Shown here in pieces: positions 43,541 to 54,654 of a stretch of 64,000 nucleotides of DNA. The stretch is from Porphyra umbilicalis (Eukaryota; Rhodophyta; Bangiophyceae; Bangiales; Bangiaceae): NCBI GenBank assembly GCA_002049455.2, contig KV918798.1:62001-126000 (forward strand), in the 5' to 3' direction. Within the stretch, counting starts at the first letter, position 1. Each line of letters starts with the position of its first letter. Made by a program: the position numbers and the translations under genes. Below the pieces are notes generated by a model. It ran no database searches. It saw only the letters and a list, made by a program, of their open reading frames with translations, and was not told where the DNA came from.

Positions 43541-45162
43541 CAGGTGCACGCTGTCCGTCGGTGTCCGTGGCGCGCTGCTTTGGGGCTTGTGCTTCGTCTG
43601 AGGTGAGGCCAGTTCTTCCCCACACGGATTGGCGCCAGTCTTATGGTGTCTTCGTCTCATTGTTTCCTCTCTCTCTTTGATTGCCTGCGGACTTGGGATG
43701 CTGCTGCTTCAGTTGTTTGGCCACATTTTGTTTGATGCCGCTCATGTGCGAGTCTTTTCCTGTTGCCTTGAGCGTGATTTCTAGGGGAGTCACCATGCCC
43801 CTTGTCTGTTTTCTCGTTGGTCTTTTTATTTTTCTGTGCTATCGCAGCTGTGCGGTGGTTGTGGTTGAGCAGACCATGACATATGTCTTGGTCTCTTTTG
43901 CACCACCGCAACACGACTCTTCCTTCCGGGCTTGTTGCCGGGCGCCTCGACCGGGAGCACATCAGATTCGATGGTGCAACTCGCACCTACACTGCCGAGG
44001 GCGCACATCGGCACGTCGGGTATTTCGAGAGGGTGGGGATTGATGAAGGCGTTCGAAGCGCCAAGAATTCTGGTGCCGGAGGATTCTTTGTCGGCAAAGC
44101 GGTGGTGGCACCACGCGAGAAGAGCTCCGAGGAATCTGCACGGCGGGAGAGGCAGGCAGCTGGGGTATGCAGGCCGCAGCGTGAGGAACGGTAGTGCAGG
44201 ACAGAAAACGACAAGAAGGGAGAGAGGGGAGCTATTCTGATCAAATGGTTACTAACAGGAACTCTCTGTGATAGAGAAGAGACATGGCAGTCATGTCCAG
44301 CCAAGTCGGCGGATGAAAATGGAGCAATACCTGGCGGGAGGGAGGCCATTGGAGCTGCAGGGGAGGATGGCGGCGCATTGAAACATCTGATGCCAGCGAG
44401 AAGGCTGGTAGGTACCATGTCCGGTCAGGAAGACGTCCGCCCGCGGGCTACGGGCGCCCAAGAAAGGCTCACATGCCCTGGTCCTGATGGTGCATACATC
44501 CGGGGTGCAAGAACTGAACCAAAGCGAATCAAAAAATCACGCGCATGAACTTAAATGGACATGGAAAACCCCTCCCCACGCCGTCAGGTTCGGGTGGGGG
44601 AACGGCACATGGCCACACCCCCAACTGGCACTGCGGCTCCAGGTGAGGCGCCAGTTCAGATTCCGGAATGGTGTCTTCCAAAACCTCTTTCGGGCGCTGT
44701 TGGGTACCGGTGTGGGGCCGGCATACGGCCACAGCGCCCACCAGCCCGGCAATCCGAGGTGAGGCGCCAGTTCAGTTTTTGGAATCGGAAGTGTCCAGAT
44801 ACGCTCTCCGCGATGTCCAGTACGAGGGTGGGGACGGCACACGGCCACGACACCCACCATCACGGAGGCTGCACGAGACAGCGCGGAGACGGGTTCTTAA
44901 AAGTGGCCGTTTTAAATTCTGGGATGTCAAAAAAGTCACAGGCCATGAGAAGAGGCTCATGAAAGGACAGAGCAAATGGATCAGTGGACACATGTGAGCG
45001 CACGGTCGGAGAGTTGTTGTACATTGAGCGCGCATCGCATTCAGCGGGACTGGCCTGACACCGGCGACGGCGTGCTCGTGTGTGGGGGTAGGTGATGCTG
45101 TCACAATACTCCTCATTGTTCTAACGCCTTTGGTGGCTGTCCGGCGAAGGGGCAACACGTAC
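43541..45162. other. Interval without a recognised gene (contains the 117-bp repeat)
   Basis: Apart from the tandem repeat no convincing frame is present. Later exons of the minus-strand gene at 45163-46268 may lie here but could not be identified. Confidence 0.35.
44590..44880. repeat. Tandem repeat, period about 117 bp, 2.5 copies
   Basis: Units begin near 44591, 44707 and 44824, each with GTGGGG..GGCA(C/T)A-GGCCAC. The first two also share GTGAGGCGCCAGTTCAG. ORFs across it are repeat-derived. Confidence 0.75.
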
Positions 45163-46268
45163 CTTGGAGAAGCACGCGCTAAGGCTGTCGTTGGCGCGGC
45201 GCAGCTCCAGGCTGAGCTGCTTCACGGACGAGAGAGCAGCAACGTTGCGAAGGCCGGCCTTGACGGCGCACAAGGACAGAATTACAGTGGCAGCATCCGT
45301 CGTCACCATCTCGGCCGTCAGTCAGCACCCGCTGAAGTGGTCCGGGTCGTCAGAAATGGCGTGCGTCGTCTGCCTCACATGAGATGAAGGCTCGAAATCA
45401 GATGTGTTCACAAACCTCATACTTGCGATTCTCAATTGGGCACTCGTATGTACCGAAAAGGGGTTGCTGGAGCCATCAGTATCCGCGCTGATGCCCAGAC
45501 GCGCCAAGTTCATTGTGACCTCACCGAAGACGTCTTTCGTAGACTGGCGCTTGGTGGGAGGGTACTTTGGCACCTGCAGCGCCCGAAGAGCCCTATCAAC
45601 AGTCGCTCTCGTGGCCAAGCGCTCCATCTACATCCGCCTCCTCACCACCAGACCGGCCGAGCTGAGAGGCAGCAATATACCTTCGACCTACAAACTATAT
45701 GCCACCGACACGTGCAATACATACCCCCGACATACACAGTACGTACTCCCTTCACACACTACATGCTCCCGTCATAGACTCTGCTCAACAGCAGGCGGAC
45801 GGTATCTTCGGATACGAAGCAACACATAAAGTCGGCTTTGGTGAGGGAGGGAGAATTGTGGGCTAAAACGAGTTGCCCGGTCGATAAGACCGCCCATCGC
45901 GTTGGGACCAGCTTGAGCGTCTTGCCCGTATGCCCGATCAGGCCGCAGAATTGGCATTGAGCCCTGTGCACGCGGTATTGCGAGACAAAAGGACCCGGAA
46001 GACTGAAGGGGTTGTCCGATGGCAGGGAGCGACGGGATTCCACTCCGCGCAGCGGACAGCACCGGGAGTGGTGCCCCATCTCTCCTTCGCGGGGCTCGAA
46101 CTTGCAAAGATTGCATATCATGCCGTGCAGTGCGCCTGGCGCCCTGATGCTGAGGATAAAACAAAGCAGAGAACCGTGAAGTCGACACGATGGACAAAGC
46201 GGATAAAGAGCGTAGAGGACGCCATAGTGAGTATACGGGCTCATGCAGGCCTCCAGCCAGTCTATCAC
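45163..46268 (-). CDS. Cys/His-rich protein with expanded zinc-knuckle pair (family copy 1, partial model)
   Basis: Three open segments on one strand. 46268 to about 45760 contains a 76-residue domain (45894-46121) with C-x2-C-x10-H-x4-C-P-L-R followed by RRSL, then H-x3-C-x2-C-G-x2-G-H. It matches 52275-52502 without a gap. The segment 45627-45454 (58 codons, MERLATRATVDRALRALQ then PKYPPTKRQS) begins after a TAG acceptor and ends at a GTACAT donor. The segment 45309-45163 (49 codons, TDAATVILSLCAVKAGLRN) ends at a GTACGT donor; both splice in phase 0. Exon edges of the Cys domain, the 5' end (a frame starting MKAVNQLWSRPP at 47488 is possible) and the 3' end are unresolved. Zinc binding is inferred from the ligand pattern; the role is unknown. 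Confidence 0.5.
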
Positions 46269-46368
46269 AGAAATCTAATGCGATACGGGTCAGGAATCCC
46301 GCGGAACGAAAGGATTTTGATGCCCGGCACCCCAGATCAAACCACGTACCACAGGTGTCCTTGAGCCG

Positions 46369-47488
46369 TCACAGGAGGGACGGATGAAAAGGTGGCAAAT
46401 GCGGTGGTGGAGATCCCTTCGGGAGCCGTGGCAAGGAAACAACAATGCCGCGGCACGGCTGTCGCTGACGACGCCGGTTGCGTCGGGAGTGAGTGGCTGA
46501 GGGCTCACGGGTGATCACATGAGACAATCCCTGTCGTCCGAGCAGGAGGGTACTCGATGCGGGCCGCACCAGAGTGGAGATCTTCCAGAGATCCCTCAAC
46601 TCGCATGCAGAACGCCGCTTCGCGTTGGGTTCCCATTGCCCTGCTCGCGCCAGGCGTCCTTGAGTATCATAATACGCGATTCAGTAGCATGTGTTTCTTT
46701 GAAACAGCGGCTGTGTGGGATGTAGCCTCCGCTGTGAGGGTTTTCTTCATGAAAGGGGCCCTCGACTTGCTCAAGCCGGTCCCAGGTCACAACTTGGCTC
46801 CTCGAAAAGTGCATCATGGCGTCGGAGAAGAACTGAACGATGCGATCGTCGCGTGCTTGTTGAAAGCATGCGAATCGCAGGGGCATCCGTAGGGGGCTAC
46901 ATTTACAGAACTATCCTGGCTGTTGGTTCGGAGACTGCCGGCTCCTGATTCGCCGGACTCCTTCGTAAGCGTGAGCCGTCGGAAAAGGCTCATTGACCAA
47001 AGGTCCTGCATTTCGGGCTACGGCTGCGGGCTGTGCAGGCGGCCTCGTTGCAGTGCTGCTAAAAGACATCCCGGAGTGGCGAACGGCGACGGGAGCGGCG
47101 GTGCCAGTGGTCGCCGCCGCACGCGCCGCGAGTCGCGGGCTGACGAGCGTCCGACATTGACACCGGCTGATGCCGCGGAGGCGGTTAGTACCGTCCAGTA
47201 CCGCGTGCAGGCAGCCGCCCAGTTCCATACCGAGAAGCACTTGTGTTCAGGGCTTGGCCGCCACCGCCTCGTCCGTGTGGGCCGTGCACGGGGACGGCGG
47301 CAGCTAGGCTGTCGGGACAGGGCGAACTCGCGTCCTGCCGGAATAGAGGCGCTGGCCGTCCTCACAAAGGGGGACGTTGTGGCTGTCGCCGTCTCGGAGC
47401 ATGCGCTCGCCTCCGCCGTCGTGCCACCGTCACGGCGGCGTTTGCCGACATGTGGGGGGCGGCTCCAGAGCTGATTAACGGCCTTCAT
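46369..47488 (-). other. Possible upstream exons of the zinc-knuckle gene
   Basis: Minus-strand open segments at 47488-47018 (MKAVNQLWSRPPHVGKRRR) and 46886-46596 (DRIVQFFSDAMMHFSRSQVV) look partly coding, but splice sites are not convincing and no domain is visible. They could equally be UTR or intergenic DNA. Confidence 0.25.
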
Positions 47489-47609
47489 TTGTATTCCGCG
47501 TCGCCACAGCCGCAGTTGAGCAGCGAGAGGGGATGTAACAGAGAGCCATCAAGGAAAACACAGTCCACTACCAAAGAGAAAAAAACAAGAACGCACGTTG
47601 ATACCCCCA

Positions 47610-49849
47610 CTACTCGTCTCTCTCTGTCTGAAACCGACTTGCGCCATCCCCGTCATCTTCTCCGGCAGTCACCGGTAGTGGCGCCGGCCACGGGCCCATT
47701 GCGGCTGCACCTTGTCCCACACGGCGTGATGCGCCCGCTCCACCACTGCCGTCACCACTGGCTGCACCACCGCGCCGCTCCGTGTCCAGGGTCAGCGACT
47801 GCGGCCGGTAATGCGTCTGCTGCATGACCGTCGCGTGAAGAAATGATGAAGGTATGGCGGGTAGCGACTGTCGGAGCACCTGTCGCCCCACCGCCCGACA
47901 CTGCTGCAAGTTTCGCAGGAGAAATACCGGTGGGCTCGGTCCGGTGCGCCTACCTGTGCCGCGCTCGGCTTCGTTGGAGCCAGCCACAGGACCAGGTGCC
48001 GAGGGAGCAACATAGCCCTGCCCGCTTCCCTCCCCTGCACCGACAGCTTGTGCGGCTACCGCACCGCTTCTGGCCTTTCCACCGACGGGGTCCACGGCAC
48101 CCTCGCGGCTCCCCGCCTCCTCGCGGACAGGAGACGCGGCTGCCGTCTCGTTTCCCGACCGGTCGCCAACGGGAGTGGTAGCTGCTGCCATGGTGCGCGC
48201 CCCGCCCCCGCGGATGCCGCCGATTGCGCCAGTGACGACTGCCAGCGCTGTGCTGGGGACGCGGTGGGGACAGTCCTTAATGGAGATCCGCTCGCCAGGT
48301 TTAAGAAGACGCCGGTGGTGTCGTCCCACCATGGTCACCCACGAAGAGTTGGTTGGCACTGACGTTATGCCCCATACACGGCAGAAAATCGTTTCTGTCT
48401 CATTCCGACGGAGTCCAGTTGCGACAAAGCCGGGACAGTCGCGACCCTGCTCGGGGTTCCCGTCGAGGGCGCTATCCACGGCTGCAGCGCGGTCCGACAA
48501 AAACTTGGACAGCTCCGAGTCGGCCCGCATCCGCTGCATTAACACGTCATCGTTGGTTTTGGCCGCGTGTGCCGAGCAGAAGGCCGCGTAGTAGTTGTCA
48601 TGAAGAACGCACGGTCCATTTGCATCCCGGTTGGCCGATGGTGGGGGCGTGCCGTACAGGCAGCAATAGTGGTAGACGTTCGGACACGACGGCACGTAGC
48701 AGCCGACGGTTGCACCGCGCGCCAAGCACACCGTACACGTCAACCCACGGCTACGATGGTACTCCGACGCCACGTTGACCAGGTCGTTCGTGTCAGGGTC
48801 ATGGTATACTTCGGGCGCCCACATGGCGCACACGTAATGCACGTGAATCTCCTTCCGCATTCGCCCCTTGGAGTAGGGCCCCAGCATGGGCGACGAAAGC
48901 GTCCCACCGGTCCGGCTGACCGGGGGGCAAAAGTCACACTTTGGGTCAACCGACTCTGGTTCGTTCAGATCTTGCTGCTGCTCACTGGTGCGCGCGAGGG
49001 TCTTGGAGCGCTTCCATCTGGAGGAAGAGGGACCGCCCTTGCTCCCACCCTTGCTGCGGCGGCCGTTTTTTGTTGCCGAGGATGTTGGGGGCCCGCCCAA
49101 CTGCGCCGGCCCTTCCCCTTCCCAATGTATGGAACGGGCGCCGCCGGAGCGACCGCACCAGTTGCCGGCGTCCCCTTCTCGCGCCGCGTCTTGTCTGCAG
49201 CAACAAGGCTTGTCCACCATGCAACGTCTTTACGACGTTGCCGCCGCGTTGCGACACTGGATGGATAGTCGGCAATACCGAACACGGATCTTGGTGGGAC
49301 GGGCAGCCCAAGAGCTACGGCACGCTCAGAAGTAGTTGGCGAGGGAGGAGACTCTGGCTGTGGGGCAGAGGACCTCGGGGACGGAGGCTCCCGCAGAGGT
49401 AACTCTCGTGACGGGCGGAGGGAAGGAGACCGCGTTTGAGGCTTCGGGATGGATGGGGGGGTGATCAGCGAGATGATCTCCACGCCCGCGCCAGGTAGGG
49501 CGGCGGCGCATGGTCGGGGGAGAGAACTTGGCGGCGGTGGCTTCACGGGTGGCGTTGTTGCCCGCGGCGGGGGCGTGCGCGGCGGCTGCGGCGGCGGTGA
49601 CGGTGGCGGTGTCGGCGGAGGAGTCGGCGGAGGTGATGCCGCTGAGGCCGACGCTGCACGTCCACCCGGCATTGGACGCACCAATCGTGGCACGCGTCGC
49701 TGTGGCGGAGGCAGACACACGGCGGAGCCGCCGGAGGAGGCGAGGAAGTCGACGCTGAACGCGTTGGTGGAGATGATGTGATACCGCGCTGGCGCTGTCA
49801 TAGTCGGAGCAAAAGCCGCGTTCCCGACCAAGCGCGAGTCGACGCCCAA
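47610..49849 (-). CDS. Extended PHD-finger (ePHD) protein, copy 1
   Basis: The 536-aa frame 49220-47610 carries an extended PHD domain (zf-HC5HC2H): CDFC, GPYSK, VHYVCAMWAPEVYHD, LTCTVCLARGATVGCYVPSC, VYHYCCLYG and a late FCSAHA. ePHD modules pair with histone-reading PHD fingers in chromatin proteins (JADE, BRPF, MLL, trithorax relatives). C-terminally, WGITSVPTNSSWVTMVGRHH precedes a low-complexity Gly/Ala/Thr tail. The real N terminus is probably in another frame starting at 49849, Pro-rich and then VFGIADYPSSVATRRQRRKD. The switch between the two must fall within the overlap 48965-49220 by a short intron or frameshift I could not fix. No canonical first PHD finger is visible. Confidence 0.7.
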
Positions 49850-50990
49850 GCCAAGACGGAAAGGCTTGTCTGTGGACCAAAACCGAACTGGCTGCGCAAG
49901 TGCACACGACAGAGGGTGTCCGTTTTGGCAAGTTAGAGTGACGTAGCTCCCGACGAGAGTGTGGCTCGGTGCCCGGGCTGTTACGACGCGTGCGGTCGTG
50001 ATTGGTGGTGTGAGTCCGAAAGCACGGTATCATGTACCTGCCGTGAGGACGAGCCCACTGGAAGCGCGCACTGGAGGGGGGAACCTGACAGATTTCCGCA
50101 CTCTAACCACATGCTTTGCGCCTAGGGCCTTTCCACGAACACGGATGAGCGAGTGCCAGAGTGGGACTATCCCTGCGGGTTGCTCCTAGCCGGACAGAGC
50201 CATGTCCTCCAGGCAGCTGGCGACAGGCCCACCGTAGCAGGCAGGATGGCCTACAGCATCAGACGGACAGTGGGAACGGGCGCCTCCACCGGCAAGCGAC
50301 ACGCCGCCGCCAACAAGCGAGATCTCGGCGCGCTCACTTGGTGGACGAAAGGACAGTGCCCCTCGACGCATCGTGCGGCACCAATCCGAGAACGTCAGTT
50401 GATCTCCACATTTGCTTGGCCTTAATCCTCCAGATCCAGTGGCTCCTGCGCCAATCCTTCTGAACGTTGTGACTTCGATGACAACGTTCCTGGGAATTCG
50501 TGCCTCATGTCTGTGCCCGTCGGCGGCCATTGGGCGATCCTGGTATTGCGCCTGGGCCGCACTGCAACAGTGCCTGCCTGGCGTCGCGGTTCGGGCGCTG
50601 CAGCCTCGCTTTCCACGCGCTCTCTGCGCTACCCAGTGCGCCCATTCGCACCTCACACTCTCCCCATCGCTTGGTTTGGGCCAAGCCACAGAGACACTTG
50701 CGAAAATGCGCTGTGGGCAGTGCGGATGGGGGAAAGAGTGGGACCACCGCGACGGGACACGGATGAGAAAAGGAGCATACCAAGCTCTCAGCGCCCACTA
50801 CACTGCATTTTTATTCTATCGGCATAGATCTCTTCCACCTCCGTGCGCTGAAAGACCCCGCGAATCCTCATCACGCCGCGCCCCCAGGCTTTTCCCGCAA
50901 GTGAACCACTACGGCAGTACAAACGTGATACCAAGGCGCTCCCGACTACAAGAAAAAGAGCGATGAGGTACGGAAAGTGAGTCGCGGGCC

Positions 50991-52502
50991 TCACACGGGG
51001 GACAGCGAGGACGCCGAAGCCGGAGGTGCCTGTGACAATGCCGCCGGGGTACCCACTGGGGCAGCGGCCGCCGCCGACCGCCCAACAGCTCCGACACGTG
51101 CGGAAACTGCAGGTGCAGCGGTCGCGTGAACGCTGACCCCCGAGGCCTTTGCAGCTGCTGCTGCCTCCTTCTCCACAACATTCACAATGGCAAGAGCCAT
51201 GCTTGTAAGTGTTGCGCAACGAAGCGCTTGTGTCATTGCGGCGCAGAGCCACTCCGCAACTTGCGCCGCGCACAGCGTCCCCGACGTCAGCGTGGAGCCC
51301 CGCCCCTGGCTGTCGCTCGCGCCTTTGACCACAATGCCAGCCATGTCCGAGTCCACCTCCTTCAACAAGCACTGGTACAGCTCCGAGACAACAGCGTGCG
51401 CAATGCGCAGCGGTGGGGTGCCGGCAAAGCGAGGGGAAAAGAAGACTGGGAGGTTGGTCTCAAACCGTGCCCGTGTGTTCAACGGCCAGTCCTTCAGGTA
51501 GGGACCGTCGGCAGCGGCGTCCACGTCAATGGGCTCAGAGGACGCCAATGCCGCCCCCGCCCGCAACGCTTTGCCCTTTCCCTTCCCGGGTTTCTGGCCG
51601 ACACTCTTTCGTGACGACCTTGCCTGGCGTTTGGCCACCGCTGCAGCGTAGCGCGCCGTCCTGCTCTGCCGCCCGGCCAGAAGACGCCTCTCCGACTTCT
51701 CCTGCTGCTTCGGCCGCCCGCTGCTGGACCTGCCGCCGAACCCGGACCCGCCGTTCGACCTGCCACGCGAACCGACGCCCGGCTCACCACACTGCGCGAG
51801 TCCGTTCGCGCTGCCGCCGCCCTTGCTCCACGGCGACGCGCCGTCGACGCCCGGCGTGCTGAGCAGGTCTTCCTCCTCACCATTGGACGGCGGGGGTGTC
51901 GCTTCGTCCAGACTGCTTTCCGCCGCCGACGCGGCTAAACGGTTGGCCTCCACCGCACCGAGGTGTGCATTGGCGTACAGTGTCTTGAATCCCTTCTGGT
52001 TCTGGCCCTGGAGGAGCGCGGCCACGCTACCCAGACCCTCTATGACGCGGACGGTCTCGTCAATGCCAAGGCGCTCGTCATTGCCGTTGCCGCGCAGCCG
52101 GGACGTCGCCACCGGACGTGTGTGGGCATCTTGAGCCGCTGCCGTGGAGACGCTTACGGAGTTGTCCACCATGCTCTTGACAGACAGCTCCGTCAGGAGC
52201 GTGCACACGAAGTCCTCCTTTTTCAGCGCCTCGCTCGTCTGCTTGCGCACCAGCCCCCCATTCTTGTTCAGCTTCCACCGCCGCGTCGTGAGCGCCTGTG
52301 TGCCGTAGAGATGCCCAGTAATGCCACAGGTGTTGCATTTCTGTTTGTGGACGCACCCGGCACTGACGCAATGCCCAGGCTAAATGAAGGGGTGCCCCTC
52401 GTGCAGGCTGCGTCGGCACTCTGTCTGCCTCAGCGGGCACGTACGGGCGTTGTGGGTCAGCCCGTCCGGTGAGCTCACATAGTGACAGATCCCGCACTTC
52501 AT
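50991..52502 (-). CDS. Zinc-knuckle-pair protein, copy 2, with in-frame TAG
   Basis: One frame runs from ATG 52502 (MKCGICHYVSS) to TAG at 50991-50993, broken by TAG at 52380-52382. The first 76 codons are the expanded zinc-knuckle pair shared with 45894-46121; the TAG falls at the position where copy 1 has Leu, so it is probably a nonsense change (or the domain is lost from the product). Downstream are KKEDFVCTLLTELSVKSMV, a Gly/Ser/Lys/Arg-rich linker and a folded segment (DWPLNTRARFETNLPVFFSP, AHAVVSELYQCLLKEVDSDM). The C terminus is Ala-rich. No enzymatic domain recognised. An upstream exon before RALHGM is likely, because the similarity to copy 1 starts there. Confidence 0.55.
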
Positions 52503-53909
52503 CCCGTGGAGGGCACGTGCAGCTCAACTGCTCCTGTTGTCGTGGCTGATCGGCACCCGACACCACCAGCGAGCAGACCAGTGCAACGACCACGTCGTGT
52601 CACTGTCGTGTCACCGTGAGCGCCACAGCCGCAGGGACCTTCAGCTGCCGCTGTGCAGCTCACCGTCGCGTCCCCGTCGTCCAGGGACGTGGTCTTGCTG
52701 ACGACGATGGTGGTGACGACGGTGGGTCGAGTCACGCGGTGGCGAGCAGCCACGTGACAGGGGCCGGTCTCGAAAGGAAATCCTACTGCGTGGGCATCGG
52801 ACTCACTTCACTGGGAAAGCATCAGGACTGGGACTAACCTGTTTGAAACGAAGGCGTCTAACTGAACTTTTCTGTTGGTGTCAAGTTCCCTGCTGTCCTG
52901 CTGTCTTATTGGCTCCACCCGCCATCGTGTTCAATTTGGACCACAATCGAGACTTTTCGGTCCACAATGGTATCGGCAAACCATCGCCTCATAGGGGCTG
53001 GCCACAATCTAGCAAAGCACCATATGGTGCTTTTCTAAAATTTGCAACGTTAGTTGTCGTCGACGTTTGCCCAAACCCGATGATGTTGTCTCACCCCCCC
53101 CCACAGAGGCCAGAAAAGACATGTCTCGCTGACGCTTTCACGGGCCTCGAGGCAGTCCTGAGTTCAAAGAGCGCCGATCGAGACCGAATTGCAAAACGTT
53201 CGGCCGTTGGTCGAGTGGGGGCACCCTCACGGCGATCCGTGGTGGACCTGTACCGCGGTTCAGAGGGCCTCTCTGAAATGGGGGGGCAAACGTGCACGCA
53301 CGAGATTAACTTGACGTCGCAATTCGTAATAGCACCCCTCCCGCACCGCCTTCAGGGTCGCCCCCCGCTTAGTGCGATGTGCAGGAACGGAGAAACCCGA
53401 GCTGGGTGTCGAAATGAGCATGCAAACCCGCACGACGGACAGTGCATGTTCGGCCGTTACCACTGCAAGATCGCTCGGGAACAAATAGAACAGCGCATTC
53501 ATTGGCTGCCTGAAGAGGTGAGAAATCGGCCAAGAAACGTGGCCCACCAAAGGCACCGTTGGCTGTCGCGAACGGGCACGTATTCCACGACTGCGTACTG
53601 CCGTCGTGACCCTTTGCGTTCCCCCCCCCTGAAGAAGTTGCCGCATTGACCGCGTACGGCAGCAGCAAAGACAGCCGGTGTACTTCAGTGCTCCTGGGAT
53701 GCCACAGCTGCGATGCAACAGCGGTATCCGTTCTCCTTGCGCGTCCTGCAATCCGCACAGAATCGTGATGTGTGGTACTTTGCGGCGTGCAGGTCGAGCC
53801 TGTTCATACTGGATGCTCTCTTACAACGTTCAGCAGTCATCACCCTGTCCCGCCTGTTCCTTGCTCCGTTCGCCGAAGCGGGCCACCTGCACCGCGATCC
53901 ACGCGAGCT
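52503..53909. other. Interval without a recognised gene
   Basis: Open frames exist (for example 52843-53649 on +, with TCLADAFTGLEAVLSSKS), but none shows a family signature, and some overlap antisense frames of equal quality. Probably promoter and UTR space between the divergent genes. Confidence 0.35.
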
Positions 53910-54491
53910 ATGGCTCGCCCGTGGCGTCGTGCGGCCGACATGTGCGGTTTGTGTCCTCTGGATACGCGTACGGGCGGCATCCTTCCTTCCCCCCTGATGG
54001 GGCCGTACGCCGTCTCCCTGGGAAGCAGACCCACTCGCTCCGTCTACGTGCATCGCATTTGCGCGTTATGGGCTCCGGAGGTGTTTTATGACGAGACAAG
54101 AGGCACCCTGCGAAACGTCGTACAGGCCTACCGACGCGGTAGGCACCTCCGATGCAGTGCTTGCCGTGTCGTCGGGGCTACAATCGGATGCCAAGTTTCG
54201 ACGTGCCCCAGGGTCTTTCACTTCCTTTGTCTGCAACGCGGCCATTGCGCGTTTGTGCAGGCCCGCTACGCGGCGTGGTGCAGCCGCCACGCATGCCTCC
54301 TGTCCGACTCTGCCGACACGGGCAACCTTTCGGCCGACGGTCCTTCGCCGGAGCCGGACAAGGTGGAGGGGAGCGAAGGGGACGACAGTGACAAGGAGGA
54401 GACGGTGAAGAGTGAGCATGAGGGAAACCATGTAATCGACGACGGGGCGAGGGAGGACGCTGTGGAGGGCGCGGTGAATGGCTTGAAGTGA
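53910..54491 (+). CDS. Extended PHD-finger (ePHD) protein, copy 2
   Basis: From ATG 53910 (MARPWRRAADMCGLCPLD) to TGA 54489-54491, 193 aa. The ePHD fills most of it: CGLC, GPYAV, VYVHRICALWAPEVFYD, NVVQAYRRGRHLRCSACRV, GATIGCQVSTCPRVFHFLC and YAAWCSRHAC. A short acidic, Ser/Glu-rich tail follows. It is clearly a paralogue of the ePHD at 47610-49849, on the opposite strand about 5 kb away, but lacks that protein's long extensions. The frame is open to 53772 upstream, but that part looks non-coding. A stand-alone ePHD is unusual; it may act as a partner subunit or be a partial duplicate. Confidence 0.75.
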   Translation: MARPWRRAADMCGLCPLDTRTGGILPSPLMGPYAVSLGSRPTRSVYVHRICALWAPEVFYDETRGTLRNVVQAYRRGRHLRCSACRVVGATIGCQVSTCPRVFHFLCLQRGHCAFVQARYAAWCSRHACLLSDSADTGNLSADGPSPEPDKVEGSEGDDSDKEETVKSEHEGNHVIDDGAREDAVEGAVNGLK

Positions 54492-54654
54492 CACGGAGAG
54501 TGGACGGCAGACGTGTAGCTCTTATAAACAGACGCTCATCGCTGCCAGACGCCACCGCGCCACGTCACAAAAGCGACGAAGACACCCCCAAGTCCCACCG
54601 CCACCGTCGCTGCAGTCCTCTTAGGACTCGGGACGCTCTCTGGCGCCGCGAACA

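Noticed and set aside
52843..53649. 268-aa + strand frame between the zinc-knuckle and ePHD genes
   Set aside because: No domain and irregular composition; a long antisense frame competes in part. Not strong enough to call a gene.
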